A DNA stretch of 64,000 nucleotides from Noviherbaspirillum humi (GTDB lineage Bacteria; Pseudomonadota; Gammaproteobacteria; Burkholderiales; Burkholderiaceae_D). The stretch lies in contig NZ_FZOT01000001.1 in NCBI RefSeq assembly GCF_900188095.1, positions 248,001 to 312,000 of the forward strand, read 5' to 3'. Below are positions 62,466-64,000 of this stretch, piece after piece. Position numbers and translations under genes: made by a program. Positions within the stretch are counted from its first letter, which is position 1, and every line of letters begins with the position of its first letter. Below the pieces are notes generated by a model, which searched no databases, had not been told where the DNA came from, and was given only the letters and a program-made list of their open reading frames with translations.

Positions 62466-64000
62466 TCAATTTTTGCGCTGGTTGCTTTCGCTGTGCCGAT
62501 CGCTGCTTTCGCCTTGCTGAAGAATGAATTCAGAGTACCGGATCAACCCGTCGATACTTTGCATTCCAGGGTAAAGCCTCTTCAACGCCTTGAGACCGCG
62601 AATCAACTCTTGATGCATTGCTTTAGTACTTTCGCCCGAGAGCGCCAATTCAGTCGAAATCTGCCGAGGCGTTGTCTCTTTGTCTTGCATCATAAGCTTC
62701 GCTTTGCCAACAAAATCAATGTAGCGTCTGCAGTTCTGGATTATTTCTTCCTTGAACCGAGGGTTGGTTGACAGAAGGTTTTGAAATACCAGCTTGAATG
62801 TTGTGACGATGTTTTGCGGAACCTCGTAAAGGTAAACGTTGGGCTTGCTGGGATCAGCTACAAGTTCATTGGTGCCATTTTCCACAAAGTCTCTTATCTG
62901 GTTCATATAGGGCGTATTGGGTTCAATATTGCCCATAAATGTGTTGTACCCAGTCCTGTTGAAGAAATCGGTAATTACGGTAACTGCATTGACCTTGAGC
63001 TTCGTTGCCATCTGGCGTTCGTCGAGGTCACTTTTTCCCTTGGTCAAATCTCCCCAGAGTTCGTCAACAATTGGCAGTTTCGCAGTTACCGTTTTTGCAA
63101 ATTCGGGAAGTGCCCTAAGAGCTTCAGCCAAGCCAAATAATTCCGCTTCAATGAAGGGATCGTTCAATTCTTCGATATTGCTTCCCACCGCAGCAATTTT
63201 TGCTTCTATCCCTAAGCCGGTTACCACATGAGCCATATCGTGGCCGGGGAGATAAAAATCGAATTGATGCGTCAATCCGTGAGTAACGAAAGTTCTTCCA
63301 TTGTTGGTTAACGTTATTTCGCCATAAAACTTTCCATCCACGTTTGCTGAGGTTGAATCTACAGTCCCAGACGGGACAAACCTAATTGTTGAGTGAGCCT
63401 CAACCGAAAAGGACTCTATATTGGTCGGGATAGATTCATCCGGTGGGTTGGCAGGCTCCAAGGCAGGAGCGGCGGTTCGCAGAATATTTCTTATTCCCTT
63501 ATCGATGACATACCCAAACGCTTTATTCTGTCGGATTGCTTGCTGAATAAGCGGTGGAAGTTCACTAAACTCCACTTCTGCAAGCCACTTGTTCAGTGTC
63601 TCGGTCGATGCAGTTCGTATTTGATCAAGTATCGCCGCATTCGTTTTCTCGAGTTCATCTTCAGAAGCCGTGCCATCGCTACCACCCACAGGGTCGCTCT
63701 GGCCAGTGCTTCCACCACTTGGATTGTTACGCCAACCAGCCCCCAAGACTTGAGCTGCCAAGAAGGCAGCCGCCTGCTCGGGCGTCATTCCGGTAGCCTG
63801 CATGACCCGCCGCACATTCCCTTCACTGACACCGTATTTCTCCGCCGCTGCGGCAGCGGAGTCGCTTCCGCCGGTGGGATTGATGGCTGGCTTCTGAAGC
63901 GGCTGCGGCTGCCCGCCTTGTTGCGGTAAGTTGCCCGACGAGCGAGGCGACTGCCCAGGCAATGGGACAAACGCGGCCTCGGCAACAGCGCCGCTCTTGC
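62466..64000 (-). CDS. large hypothetical protein, 5' end beyond the window
   Basis: An open frame of about 511 codons with a stop at 62466-62468 and no start before the right edge; it begins inside as KSGAVAEAAFVPLPGQSPRS. The N-terminal visible part is Pro/Gln/Gly/Ser-rich, followed by KYGVSEGNVRRVMQATGMTP and then a mixed alpha/beta region with FYLPGHDMAHVVTGLG, where HDMAH (63228-63242) has an HxxxH spacing. The DNA changes from GC-rich at the 5' end to AT-rich at the 3' end. No family recognised. A secreted or phage-like role is possible only as speculation. Confidence 0.6.
   Translation of the reverse strand, partial: KSGAVAEAAFVPLPGQSPRSSGNLPQQGGQPQPLQKPAINPTGGSDSAAAAAEKYGVSEGNVRRVMQATGMTPEQAAAFLAAQVLGAGWRNNPSGGSTGQSDPVGGSDGTASEDELEKTNAAILDQIRTASTETLNKWLAEVEFSELPPLIQQAIRQNKAFGYVIDKGIRNILRTAAPALEPANPPDESIPTNIESFSVEAHSTIRFVPSGTVDSTSANVDGKFYGEITLTNNGRTFVTHGLTHQFDFYLPGHDMAHVVTGLGIEAKIAAVGSNIEELNDPFIEAELFGLAEALRALPEFAKTVTAKLPIVDELWGDLTKGKSDLDERQMATKLKVNAVTVITDFFNRTGYNTFMGNIEPNTPYMNQIRDFVENGTNELVADPSKPNVYLYEVPQNIVTTFKLVFQNLLSTNPRFKEEIIQNCRRYIDFVGKAKLMMQDKETTPRQISTELALSGESTKAMHQELIRGLKALKRLYPGMQSIDGLIRYSEFILQQGESSDRHSESNQRKN

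Noticed and set aside
62406-62771. Plus-strand frame opposite the end of the large right-edge gene
   Set aside because: It overlaps a much longer, coherent minus-strand frame and shows no family features.

Overview
The window is GC-rich chromosomal DNA from a betaproteobacterium, most likely in the Oxalobacteraceae/Burkholderiales. The evidence is a Burkholderia-type porin, the rpmH-rnpA-yidD-yidC-mnmE / dnaA-dnaN-gyrB replication-origin block, and several small protein families typical of that group. The assignment rests on gene content and protein character, not on a search.

Layout. 1-8.3 kb: a sugar-acid catabolic locus with the end of an SMP-30 lactonase, a complete tripartite TRAP transporter (dctP, dctQ, dctM), an aldose 1-epimerase, a porin behind a LacI-type palindrome, a repeat-rich non-coding element of about 580 bp, and an alpha-ketoglutaric semialdehyde-type dehydrogenase. 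8.3-18.2 kb: the origin region, with mnmE, yidC, yidD, rnpA and rpmH running left and dnaA, dnaN and gyrB running right; DnaA boxes lie on both sides of dnaA. 18.3-25 kb: a MazG-like pyrophosphohydrolase, a Tim44-like membrane protein, and the most striking locus here, a photoactive yellow protein gene (pyp) followed 2 bp later by its chromophore ligase gene (pcl). Then come an AI-2E-family permease, two small proteins and a ketopantoate reductase gene broken by an amber codon.

25-45 kb: mainly single genes. They include a TPR/GT41 O-GlcNAc-type transferase, a metallo-beta-lactamase-fold protein, a MOSC protein, an MscS channel, two divergent GH1-type glycosidases flanking a PAS-GGDEF-EAL protein, a PLD-type lipoprotein, a secreted alpha/beta hydrolase, a histidine phosphatase, an NAD(P)H-hydrate dehydratase, a BLUF photoreceptor, an L,D-transpeptidase and a flavin/PNPOx-fold protein. 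45-57.8 kb: a SET-domain protein, an MnmC-like tRNA enzyme with an eroded methyltransferase half, the prkA-yeaH-spoVR stress operon, DUF4142 and DUF2383 stress-type proteins, an FAD oxidoreductase, a YfcE-like phosphodiesterase and a beta-class GST. 57.9-64 kb: an acyl-CoA ligase, then a disturbed, AT-richer region holding an IS630-type insertion sequence, a truncated ORF, a mosaic second copy of the ligase 3' end, and an unrecognised large gene running off the right edge.

How the genes work together. The left cluster reads as uptake and oxidation of sugar acids or lactones to 2-oxoglutarate. The pyp-pcl pair should make a p-coumaroyl-based blue-light sensor; an FNR/Anr-like box upstream suggests oxygen-linked expression. 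With the BLUF protein, the window encodes two chemically different blue-light receptors and one enzyme of cyclic-di-GMP turnover. No tRNA, rRNA or CRISPR was recognised.
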